NCBI RefSeq assembly: GCF_032118995.1
Contig: NC_092650.1
Span: 10,292,001 to 10,356,000 of the forward strand
From: Asterias amurensis
Lineage: Eukaryota > Echinodermata > Asteroidea > Forcipulatida > Asteriidae
DNA length: 64,000 bases
Reading direction: 5' to 3'
The notes beneath the pieces were generated by a model. That model was not told the DNA's origin. It saw nothing but the letters and a program-made list of their open reading frames with translations, and did not search any database. The number at the start of each line of letters is the position of its first letter. Position 1 is the stretch's first letter. Both the position numbers and the translations under genes were made by a program. Shown piece by piece: positions 1-8,908 of this stretch.

Positions 1-310
1 TTATGGGGGCATCAGTTCGTACTGTTGTAAATCTGTTCTGATGGCTGTTATCCTTGCTCTTCACAAAAATCTGTTAAAAATCCAGGTCAGTTAAATCTAT
101 GTTCAAAAACTTTATTTGCAGATATGGTTGATCATCATTATTTGTGTCAAGGTCAGTTCTGCACTCAAGCTTGCAAGCAGAACATTAGACTCAGGTCAGT
201 GCATTGTATCAATGAGAATGGGTGGTTTTATTGTTTACGCGTAATTTACACAATGTGGTTAAATGGACCATGCAATCGCCACAGAAAACATAATATCAAA
301 GATATCATGA
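1..310 (+). pseudogene. Exon-module copy 1: exon X and exon C remnants
   Basis: Two exon-like blocks lie here. Exon X (about 16-85, 70 nt) follows an AG and ends at CAG|GTCAGT; it reads openly as ...SYCCKSVLMAVILALHKN.... Exon C (122-194) follows TTTGCAG and ends at CAG|GTCAGT; its last half encodes SSALKLASRTLDS. The same two blocks occur in inverted orientation at 31090-31021 and 30984-30870, and exon C alone at 9694-9816, where it is best preserved (VGSALKLARRRMES). Compared with that copy, exon C here is shortened by about 50 nt. No start codon or complete frame can be assembled, so I treat it as a relic. Function unknown; no family recognised. Confidence 0.5.
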
Positions 311-425
311 GAGGCGTTGTTTGGAGATGATGGAATCTTCTTTTGTGTGAATGTTGGTGAAGAGAGCGACTCTATGCACGTCAGAACCCCTAAAGAACGT
401 GCCCATGAAGACACAACTATTTTAC
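311..425 (+). pseudogene. Module tail block shared with 30640-30760
   Basis: A 115-nt block encodes FGDDGIFFCVNVGEE...VRTPKE in one frame. A close copy lies on the minus strand at about 30760-30640 (FGDDGISFCVYVGED...VRTPEE), downstream of exon C there as here. The similarity at codon level (mostly conservative differences) suggests an ancestral coding segment. It is not bounded by clear splice sites. Function unknown. Confidence 0.35.
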
Positions 426-545
426 TTGCCAAATCTGTAGGTAATAAGGGAGTTCTGTTTGATGCCAGGATGTCAATGGAATATCATGTTGCACAACTAA
501 GTAAGAACCTTGGCTTTTACCTACAAATATTGCGACATTCTTTTG
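426..545 (+). pseudogene. LINE reverse-transcriptase C-terminal fragment
   Basis: The frame reads VGNKGVLFDARMSMEYHVAQ followed by LSKNLGFYLQ. This matches the pattern downstream of the catalytic core in CR1/Jockey-type LINE reverse transcriptases, where a (L)GVxFDxxMSMxxHV stretch is followed by a small-aromatic-rich helix (compare SLGAWFDANMSMKT in the LINE at 26411-27720). Only about 40 codons remain; the active-site part is missing. A dead transposon fragment fused to the preceding block by insertion or recombination. Confidence 0.6.
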
Positions 546-599
546 TTTTGCCTTTGAACTTGAGTAGGTTTAGTGTTAGGGTTTGTTTTCTTCATGAGG

Positions 600-1140
600 T
601 AGAGCTTAGGTGATGACACTGCTTGGCTTGTTGGTTGTTCCTTGGTAGTTTGGCCTTTCTGAGTGATTGCAGGATCTGAATACGGACTGTAGTTAAGAGT
701 TAGGTTTAGGGTTAGGGGTTGTGTTTAGGTTGTTTTTGACTGTGATCATGTCCACCTCTGGTTACGACCTCAAGGTAACTGAGATTCTGTCGACCAACAC
801 TTACAAACGTTTACCAATAGGCCCCATTTTTGGCATCGGCGCAAGATTACCAACCATTCTCCAGTTTCTCCATCAGTCTCAAGCCATCGACACACCTACT
901 TACCGTCATCTCAGCCCTCTGCATCCTCCTGACCTTGCTTCCTGTTCAATGCAAGTCACACAATCCCGATATTCCCCTCTGCCCATCGTGCCAGAGGTTT
1001 ACCAACATACAATGCAGCAGACATCTCACCAAAATCAGTCACCCACTAGTCTGCCTCGCACAGCACCACGTCACCAACTAAAGCAAGTTAGTCAACACCA
1101 TAAAATGACATTCACGTCAATCAATTTGACATTCTTTAAT
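600..1140. repeat. Dispersed repeat with TTAGGG-like core, copy 1
   Basis: The block has a degenerate TTAGGG run at about 690-725, then GTAACTGAGATTCTGTCG and CCAACACTTA. The same order is found at 10980-11200. The part at 890-950 (CAGCCCTCTGCATCCTCCTG) has an inverted counterpart at about 34265-34340. Overlapping open frames of 140 and 83 codons here have no recognisable motif and are probably chance. Confidence 0.6.
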
Positions 1141-1870
1141 TGACAATACCATATGGGGAGAAGGCATGATATTGACATGCAATCATGATGGCTTCTCAGA
1201 AATGTAATTAGGCTTTATTGTAGTTTGTGTGGGTCAAGTACAATTTCCTTGGAGCTCCTTGTATACGTGTTTTACTGATCAAGAATGGTTTTCAAGAATT
1301 AAAAAGAAACCTCCATTTTGATAGTACAAAATTAATTTCTATATTTTGTTCATAATATTATTTTTGAAATTTGTGTGCATTCTACGTTTAATGTCCTTTT
1401 GATCATTACGAGTACGAAATTGCCATTGATGACTTCATGGTTCTGAGAAGAGGATAATTGCAAAATACTTAAGGGAGAATTGAGGAGAAATTGTAGATTT
1501 TTAATAGAATGTATGAACCAACGGCGAGTACATTGTAATGATGAATATTTACTTCGGAGTCTATTCTCTGACTTAAACTCCCCAAAGCCATCGATTATGA
1601 AGTAATAATAGTAATAATAACAGTAAATATTTGTTATAGAGCGCCTTACCAAAGTTACAAAGGGCTGTACAGTGACTACGAATATACACAAATTATAATG
1701 ACTTAGCGTAGTATAAAAGTAAATGAATAGATTCAAGGAATTTGTTTTTTTCAATAATAAATGTATATTTGTAAAGTTTACTCATGTTTTCATATAGTCA
1801 ATAGCAAGTTTCTATCTCATCATTTATGCAGTGTCTGATCGTATAAGAGAACAATATATGGCCCAAGGGA
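1141..1870. repeat. Intergenic segment paralogous to 11350-12060
   Basis: Stretches such as GAAATTGCCATTGATGACTT / GTTCTGAGAAGAGGA at 1417-1455 and CTCTGACTTAAACTCC near 1565 recur, diverged, at about 11875-11945. Around 1600-1660 there is a TAATAATA-type simple repeat next to GTTATAGAGCGCCTTACC, which resembles the inverted 3-prime tail of a CR1-like LINE (compare 7200-7290 and 26411-26470). No gene seen. Confidence 0.45.
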
Positions 1871-1879
1871 GTCTACCAG

Positions 1880-2043
1880 ATCAGTTCAAATATTTTACTG
1901 AGAAATTACTTCTTGATCAAAAACTATGTACTTCGGAGGGAGCCGTTTCTCACAATGTTTTAAACTTTTAACAGCTCTCTATGCTCGTTACCAAGTAAGT
2001 TAATTTATGCTCACAGTTATTTTGAGTAATAACCAATAGTGCC
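1880..2043 (+). mobile_element. MITE-1 fragment (right half)
   Basis: Matches the right half of the MITE-1 family described at 4694-5038: GAGAAATTACTTCTT, GGAGCCGTTTCTCACAATG, then TTTTGAGTAATAACCAATAG at the end. The left half is missing. Confidence 0.6.
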
Positions 2044-2049
2044 AAGCAA

Positions 2050-2990
2050 CACCACTCCTCAGTTCTTTCTCTATTTCATGAAACCTCATGTGTCTAACAC
2101 TCTAGCCTACTCTGATGAAATCTATATAAGCCCTGTAGCTCTCTCTATTTAGCGACTCTTGTACTCTTAGTTAGTCCTGTACTTGTTGTACTTGACCCCT
2201 CAGTCAGCGTTGCGGGTAAATCTGTCACAAACTAACAGCAATTCAAGTACTTTGGCTGTAACATCCACTTTTGAAGCTACTCCTTTTCCAACATCTGTCG
2301 ATGTCTTTGGCTTTCTTTATCCACCTTTGGTCGGCTAAATCATATCTAGGGAACAAATGCCTGAAACCCACAACCAAGCTGATCTAGCGAAACAAATGCC
2401 TGAAACTCACAACCAAGCTGAGGTTATTTACAATGTCCCTTCTTATCCTACTCTACACTACACTACAGCCAAGGACAAACACAGACTTCAGCTTTCAAGC
2501 TCAGGTCTAAACAAGGCATTCTTTGCTTCAGTCGTTGCATAAATGGGTCGACTTGTCCTGTACTTGTTCTGGACTTAGCCCACCACCCGCCTTATTCAGA
2601 GTTGGAGGTTATTATTTCGTTAACTGACAGAAGTTCAGGTACCTTGAGTGTAACATCCTCTCATCAGGCTACTCCTCTCTCAACATGTAATGACATCTTG
2701 GGCTTGCGATATCCACTTTCAGTCAGCTAAATCGTATCTAGGATTTTTAACTTTGCATGGCGGAAATACGATATAGAAAGATTTCTAAATCATATCTAAT
2801 GAAACAAATGCCTGAAACTCCCAACCAAGCTGAGGGTATAAATGAGATGTGTTTGCCTCGTATTGCTATGGATCAAAAACAAACACGGGCTCCAGCCTTC
2901 AACCTAAGGTTTCAATGAGGCTTCCATGGCTCCATTCTTTGGATAAACAACTTACTGTTTGCTTATTGATGATGAGTCCTTTACATCGAC
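2050..2990. repeat. Diverged tandem duplication, unit about 440 bp
   Basis: CAAATGCCTGAAACYCMCAACCAAGCTGA occurs at about 2355, 2393 and 2808. The flanking text is duplicated too: CTGTAACATCCACTTTTGAAGC / CGGCTAAATCATATCTAGGG (2258-2350) corresponds to GTAACATCCTCTCATCAGGC / CAGCTAAATCGTATCTAGG (2650-2740). Short open frames (61 and 75 codons) show no domain. No gene called. Confidence 0.55.
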
Positions 2991-2999
2991 TTCATGTTC

Positions 3000-3180
3000 T
3001 CCTTCTTCTGGTTAGACACCTTTGTTCTGAAACCTGGTTATGGTCATGGTATGGTCATGGTATGGTAAGGGGATAAGGCTAGGATTAGTTTTAGGGAAAG
3101 GGTAACAGTTAGGGCCTAGGGTTAGGGATTAGGATTGGGTTCGATTAGGTTAGAATACAGTAGGGGTGTCAGAACATTGT
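3000..3180. repeat. TTAGGG-like degenerate repeat, copy 2
   Basis: About 3075-3150 holds TTTTAGGGAAAGGGTAACAG, GTTAGGGCCTAGGGTTAGGG and further variants, preceded by a tandem TGGTCATGGTA. It is the internal section of the dispersed family seen at 600, 10560, 13590 and 34260. Confidence 0.5.
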
Positions 3181-4300
3181 TGTCTAACCAGAAAACTCAA
3201 CTTGTGCTAACTGATGGAAAAGGGGACACAACATAGGTCTTGAATTGATCGCGAGCATGATGCTGACTTACCGCTTCTCTCCAGAAATGAGATTAAGGAT
3301 TGTCAACATATCTGTCGATGGAAACGACACATGCTTCAACGATTCATGATTGTTCATGGACTTGCATTTATCTTAACGAACCACTCCCCTTGCAGGCCAG
3401 GTAACGCAGCCAGGTTTATATTGTTCGGCATGCTCAACACCAACAACATTTTCAACGTAAGCAAATTGGAGACGTTTGTTCATCATTAAGGACCTACATG
3501 GTCATTGCTAAGGAAACAGCAAGCAACACAATTTTCTATCACACTTTGTGATGATCCTCAAGGGCCTTGAGGGCCTTGTCACATGGATCATGTCCTCATA
3601 CACAGTATCACTCGGATCGCATGACAGTCAAGTGAGAGATTCCTACAAAACAGGACATGGAATACTGATTGACTAAAATTTAATGTGGCACTTGACCACA
3701 TTGTCAAGCATCTGGACTTAGCAAAACAGCTGCATTTGGGCAGTACCCAGTTCCCACTACATTACATAGCTACAATGATTCAAGGGTATATAAAATCAGT
3801 TGGGTAAATTTGTCTTAGCTCTTACCCCAAATCAAAAACCCTGAACAATCCACGAAAATTTAGTTTCTTTGTCTATTTCAAAAAACCTCTGTTTCATTCA
3901 TGTATCTCTAGCCTTTTATCTAAGGATATCTGTCTGTCCTAAGTAGCTTTCTCTATTGAACCACTAATTGTCCTAACTTGTATAGTTATCTTTGTTACCA
4001 ATAGAAGCAACAACACTCTTAATTTCGTTCCTCTTTTCATGAAACTTCTGTTTCCTTCCTGTATCTAACACTCCACCCTACTCTCTGATGATATCTGTCT
4101 GTCCTCAGTGTAGCTTAAACCTCTGTTTCATTCCTGCATCCAATACTCTAGTATACTCCTTAATAATATCCTTCTAACAACACCCCTTTTTTGTTTCTTT
4201 GTAACTTTTCTTTGGCCTTTTTCTTTTGTCTAAAGTTGCATCTGGTTGAAACAAAAAGCTACATTTTTAGTTATTTGGCTTAGGTTTACTAAGTTTTTTT
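3181..4300. other. Gene-free stretch with weak internal duplications
   Basis: No coding region is supported. Around 3850-4170 a phrase of the type AAACCTCTGTTTCATTCMTG followed by TATCTGTCTGTCCT is repeated two to three times, with a further copy near 2080-2150, so part of it is an old tandem repeat. Confidence 0.4.
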
Positions 4301-4307
4301 AAATTAA

Positions 4308-4620
4308 AAGCACTTGACACCTTTGGTCCTTGTCAAGGACCAGTATTCTTACTTGGTGTATCCTAATACATGCATAATAAATCTGCGAACATTTGGACTT
4401 AATTGGTAATTGAACTTGCAAGGGAATAACAAAAGAAAAAACACCCTTTTTTGACGCATTTTTTATGCTTTTAGTTGTTAACAAAGGCTTCAGGCCTGAA
4501 GTCTTTTGTTACTGCAATGAACTATACTACTTAGCACTCTCCATGGTTTTTGACCAAGTAAGTTTCTTTGCTCACAATTTGTCTTAGTAATATCCAACAC
4601 TGTCCAGTTTGTTTAAGTTA
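4308..4620 (+). mobile_element. MITE-1 copy, decayed
   Basis: Begins near GCACTTGACACCTTTGG and reads CAGTATTCTTACTTGGTGTA; ends near GTAATATCCAACACTGTCCAG. The centre is replaced by unrelated sequence (about 4455-4530). Confidence 0.65.
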
Positions 4621-4693
4621 AGGCCCCACAAAAATTTGTTTTAAGGTAATAAGGTGACCATCCGTGTTTGTCTAAAGTTGTCTTATTCCTCCT

Positions 4694-5038
4694 TAAAGAC
4701 AGTGGACACTATTGGTAATTGTCAAAGACTAAAATAACAAACATTTGAAAATTTGAGCTCAATCAGTCGTCGAAGTTGCGAGATAATAACGAAAAAAAAA
4801 CACCCTTGTCACACGAAGTTGTGTGCTTTCTGATGCTTGATTTCGAGACCTCAAATTCTAAACTTGAGGTAATCAAATTTGTGGAAAATTACTTCTTTCT
4901 CAATAACTACGTCACTTCAGAGGGAGCTGTTTCTCACAATGTTTATACAATCAACCTCTCCCCATTACTCGTAATCAAGAAAGGTTTTATGATGATAATT
5001 ATTTTGAGTAATTAACAATAGTGTCCACTGCCTTTAAA
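4694..5038 (+). mobile_element. MITE-1, near full length (type copy)
   Basis: Non-autonomous element of about 345 bp. The left end CAGTGGACACTATTGGTAAT (starting near 4700) is the inverse complement of the right end AATTAACAATAGTGTCCACT with one mismatch, so terminal inverted repeats of at least 20 bp are visible. A second, internal palindrome is centred on GACCTCAAATTCTAAACTTGAG. No transposase frame; the 79-codon frame inside is incidental. Superfamily not determined because target-site duplications are not clear. Confidence 0.8.
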
Positions 5039-5087
5039 ACTTGTTTAGTTCAATATTTAAGTTGGCTTCCTGAATAAACTCCAGCAA

Positions 5088-5452
5088 AATGACACTGGAC
5101 ACTTTTTGTATTTGTTAAAGACCAGTCTTTTCACTTGGTGTATCTCAAAGTATGAACAAAATAACAAACCTGTGAAAATTTGAACTCAATTGGTCGTCAA
5201 AGTTGCGAAATATATGGAAGAAAAATCAACCTTGTCACACGAAATAGGGGCTTTTAGATGTCGTGACCTCCAAATCTAGTTTTGAGGTCTCAAAATAAAA
5301 TTTGTGCAAAAATTACTTCTTTCTCAAAAATTAGGTTTCTTTAGATGGAGCCGTTTTTTCATACTGTGTTACTCCACTGCTAGTTACCAAGAAAGTTTTA
5401 TTGCTTACAATTATTTTGAGTAATTACCAAGAGTGTCCACTGCATTTAAGGG
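5088..5452 (+). mobile_element. MITE-1 copy
   Basis: Starts GACACTGGACACTTTTTGTA, contains CACTTGGTGTATCTCAAAGT and ends TACCAAGAGTGTCCACTGCA. Same orientation as the two preceding copies, so three copies lie head to tail within about 1.2 kb. Confidence 0.75.
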
Positions 5453-5873
5453 GAACTCTGTATAGTTCACATTAAGTTATGAATTCCTAAAATTAAATAA
5501 TTCTCATAACAAATTTGTTCAAGGTATCTACCAATTGCATCAATGCCATGTGGCTACTAGTGATGACCACGTTCACCATTTTGGGAGTAAAATTCCACTT
5601 GTGCTTTAAGAACTTTGGAGCGCTTTACCTGAAAACTCATTTATTTAACTCCAGCTTGTAACTTGTCTTAGATTATTCCTTGAATACTTTGTATACTTCA
5701 TGTACTCCTTATTTTACTTATCAAGTAAGAAAACCACAAGGGAATCTGACTTCGATTCTAACTAGATTTTAAGTAGATTTTAAATAATTCAGATTTGACT
5801 GAACAAAGAAAAACTGACTAGACCAGGACTTGAATGTTGAATTTTCTTTGTTCAAACCCCATTACTTTGATTT
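5453..5873. repeat. Probable LINE 3-prime-tail-like block, first copy
   Basis: CTGAAAACTCATTTATTTAA followed by CTCCAGCTTGTAACTTGTC at about 5630-5670 is repeated, diverged, at about 7108-7150 on the far side of the foldback element. The rest of the segment shows nothing I recognise. Confidence 0.4.
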
Positions 5874-7080
5874 TACACTCAGAAAAATATTTACACAAGT
5901 TGTGTAAAAAAACCATGTTTTAGAGGCAGGGGGTGAACCTGCTAACAGTTAGGTAAACTTTTACCAGTTCGTTGCAGGGTAAAACTTACACAACAAATAC
6001 TTACAAACTTACTTCGTTTAGGAGTAAACATATTTACCTAAATTTTAAGTAAACGCTAGATATGTAAAATATTACACATTGATTGTGTAAACCTTACACT
6101 TTTATGACATGTAAAACTATTCCGCGTTACCCTTTGTATGGGTTAAAACTTTAATTTACCTTATAGCTGTGTAATTATTATTTTTTTACTGTTTGTTTAG
6201 GTAAAATGTTTACTTGGATTGTGTGTAGTCGTACACAATTACATATTTTTACCGTTGTACCCTTTTCCCGTCTGAACGTTTGAGTAAGGCCTTACTGCCT
6301 GTTCGTGCTCGTTGAGCAAAAGTTACAAGCATGGGGATTTTGCTCCTTGATGGACGTAATGAAAGGTGAGTTTTTCAAAGACAATTGCGATCTGCAGTCA
6401 TATACACAGACTGATGTGTGTCGTATTATTATTTGTTAGTTTTTACAACCATTTCGGCCTACATTTTTGTCATAAACGTGAAGATGTCTGCAGCGCTATA
6501 AAGTGGGCATGTGTTGTAACGTGTTGCAATATGTTGTTTTGTTATAGCAGCACTATAGCGCTGTATACATCTTCAAGTTCATGGCAAACATGTAGGTCAG
6601 AATGGTTGTAAAAACTAACAAATAATAATACGACACACATCAGTAGATATGACTGTAGATCGTAACAACTTTTGAGAAACTCACCTTTTAATACGTCCAC
6701 CTAGAAGCAAAAATCTCCATTCTTGTTACTTTTGCTCGACGAGCACGAACGACATGACTGCATGGACTGAGACGTTAGCAACTTGTCACGCAGACGCGCG
6801 TGCGCACACGAGGGGAAAAACAAAAAACATAACTTGCATGTAAACACCGGATTCTTTTCACAGTTCCTAGTAAGACCTACCAATGCCATGTAAAGTTTCT
6901 CTTTACTTCGGTAAATCTTACATAACTTTTGTTAACTGCAATACTTACTCTCAAAACATGTATAGATTTTTTTACACTACAAATCAGTACATATTTTTGG
7001 CCGTGTTTTACTTAATTTAGGTAGTTTTTTACACAACTTTTTTTACATAACATCTTTTTACCATTTGTTTTCTGAGTGTA
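5874..7080. mobile_element. Foldback DNA element with TACACTCAGAAAA ends
   Basis: The ends TACACTCAGAAAA (5874-5886) and TTTTCTGAGTGTA (7068-7080) are perfect inverted repeats; a TA dinucleotide at each border fits a TA target site, as used by Tc1/mariner-like transposases (inference). Subterminal sequence on both sides is crowded with TTTACACAA/TGTAAAA-type motifs in both orientations. The middle is a long imperfect palindrome: 6301-6500 folds onto about 6540-6750 (GTTCGTGCTCGTTGAGCAAA against TTTGCTCGACGAGCACGAAC). There is no transposase, so it would be mobilised in trans if at all. The 81- and 62-codon frames inside lie in the palindrome arms. Confidence 0.75.
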
Positions 7081-7300
7081 CTTGCAGGTAATTGTTAAAC
7101 AAACTTGCTGAAAACTTATTTATTTAGCTCCAGCTTATAACATGTTTTAGATTATTAATATATACTTGTCCATGTATTCTATATTTCTCTCTGTTACTTT
7201 GTTATTTGTGTGTGCTGCGCCTTGGAATAGACATTTTACACTAGATAGATAGCATTATAAATGCATTATTATTATTGTTGTTTTTATAATGACTAACGCC
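7081..7300 (+). repeat. LINE-like 3-prime tail ending in ATT repeats
   Basis: CTGCGCCTTGGAATAGACAT followed by TATAAATGCATTATTATTAT is the style of 3-prime end carried by CR1-like LINEs. No coding part is attached. Its first section duplicates about 5630-5720. Confidence 0.45.
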
Positions 7301-7315
7301 ACAAATGGCAATACT

Positions 7316-7690
7316 TAAAGGCACTGGACACCTTCGTTAATTGTTCAAGACCAGTCTTCTCACTTGGTGTATCTCAACGTATTATGCATATATAATAAAA
7401 AAAACTTTGCAACTGTGAACTAAATCGGTCGTAGAATAATGGAAGAAAAAAAGACACCCTGGCGCACAAATTTTGTGCGTTCAGATGCTTGAGTTTGAGA
7501 CCTCAGATTAGGTCTCAAGTTCAATTCAAATATTTTCGTGAGAAATTACTTCTTCCTCAAAAGCAACATACTTAATGGTGAGCTGTTTCTCACAATGTTT
7601 TATACTATCAACAGCTCTCCATTGCTTATCACCAAGTAAGTTTATGCTTAAAATTATTTAGAGTAACTACCATTAGTGTCCTGTGCCTTT
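7316..7690 (+). mobile_element. MITE-1 copy
   Basis: Starts GGCACTGGACACCTTCGTTA, contains CACTTGGTGTATCTCAACGT and ends TACCATTAGTGTCCTGTGCC. It abuts the next, oppositely oriented copy with no spacer. Confidence 0.75.
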
Positions 7691-7996
7691 AGTATAAAAC
7701 AGTGTTAGAAACAGCTCCCTCTGATGAGACATAGTTTTCGAAAAAAGAAGTTATTTTCCCATGTTTGATATTTAGACCTAAAATTAAGAACTTGAGGTCT
7801 CAAAATCAAGCATCTGAAAGCACACAGCTTCGTGCACACTTGTTTTGTTTAATTTTTTTAATATCTCGCAACTTCAACAACCCATTGAGATTGAGATCAA
7901 ATTTTCACAGGTTTGATATTTTAAGCACATGTTGAGATACACCAACTGTGAAGGCTAGTTTTTGACAATTACCATTAGTGTCACAGTGTCTTTAAA
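7691..7996 (-). mobile_element. MITE-1 copy, inverted, left end missing
   Basis: Reads AAACAGCTCCCTCTGATGAG, AACTTGAGGTCTCAAAATCA and ends CCATTAGTGTCACAGTGTCT. The same truncated copy, with the same start point, opens the paralogous segment at 15570, so the truncation predates that duplication. Confidence 0.75.
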
Positions 7997-8068
7997 CATT
8001 AACTCTAAAGGGAACAGACTGGGCCTTTTTTTCTTTGCTCAATTCCCAATGTTTTATTTTACTTGTAG

Positions 8069-8238
8069 GAATTGTTGAGACTACACGTATGACAGTCTAA
8101 GATGTACGGGAAGATTTGCCGGTAGATGTGCATGGAGGCAGCCCAGCAGTAGGGCCTCTTGCAAGAGACCCGTGCCCATAAAGTACGATTGAAACTTTAC
8201 TGTAGTGAAATCTTTGCCATTGTCCTAGAACATACGAG
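8069..8238 (+). pseudogene. Exon A of module copy 2 (non-coding or 5-prime UTR)
   Basis: Bounded by a pyrimidine-rich TTTTACTTGTAG acceptor and a CGAG|GTCAGT donor. It aligns with minus-strand blocks at 32443-32270 and 30348-30205 (shared GGGAAGATTTGC..., GAGGCAGCCCAGCA). In the copy at 30348 the block has a clean frame (RCARRFATRCAGRQPSRPDG); here the equivalent frame reads RCTGRFAGRCAWRQPSSRAS but has a stop near its start and another near its end. It could serve as untranslated exon of the gene starting at 8909 or be a relic. Confidence 0.45.
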
Positions 8239-8799
8239 GTCAGTTGCAGTAAAATTGTTGTTTTTTATCGATAAATAAATAAGCTAAACTCCAGTACTGC
8301 TGACAAATATGTTTTACTGAACTCCTGTGTTTAAGCTTTGCGTCCAGAATTAAAACATATCAATAGAAACCACAAGGGAAAACCCAAAAATCAGAATTAT
8401 GTTGTCACCAAAACGAGCCCCTTGATGTGTGATTTTGAAATATCCTATATTGCATATCTAAATTAATCCTGTGAGTGACCCATTCTATGTTGAAGACTAT
8501 GCAGAGCGCACTGCAAAACGATGCATCAAGATAGAGCTACTGGTTCCCTCTCAATGTTTTTGAAGCTTGCAGTATGCTAATTGCTTCCAGTTTGGGATCA
8601 TTATAAAAAAAAAAACTGAGCTATCAAGTCATATTTTAGCGGTTACCCTTTTGTTTGGCCGGGGGGTGTCAGTCACAGCCATACAGCTGCTGTGTAGCCA
8701 AGTTGTGATCTTTTGCTACACCGCTGTTAATGGTTGTATGGCTTCTGACTTTCACCCAAAACAAAAATATTTTGTAAAAAGGGACACTGCCAACATAGG

Positions 8800-8875
8800 G
8801 CTAGATGACACAGTTGGTAGAGCTCCAGCTCGTTGATCTGGAGGTCTTTGGTTTGAGTCCCACTCTTTGTCACTT
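8800..8875 (+). ncRNA. tRNA-derived, SINE-like Pol III promoter, copy 1
   Basis: An A-box-like TGACACAGTTGG (8806-8817) and a B-box-like GGTTTGAGTCCC (8850-8861) are 44 bases apart, the spacing of a tRNA gene. The clover-leaf is not complete (weak anticodon stem, no matching acceptor stem), so this is a tRNA-derived SINE head rather than a working tRNA gene. It lies just upstream of exon B (8909). The duplicate at 16662-16740 has the better B box. Confidence 0.6.
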
Positions 8876-8908
8876 TTGTTTTTCAACCCCGAATCATTTT
8901 CTTCACAG

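Noticed and set aside
690..725. Interstitial telomere or chromosome fusion site
   Set aside because: The TTAGGG run is short and degenerate, and recurs with the same flanks at several loci, so it belongs to a dispersed element.
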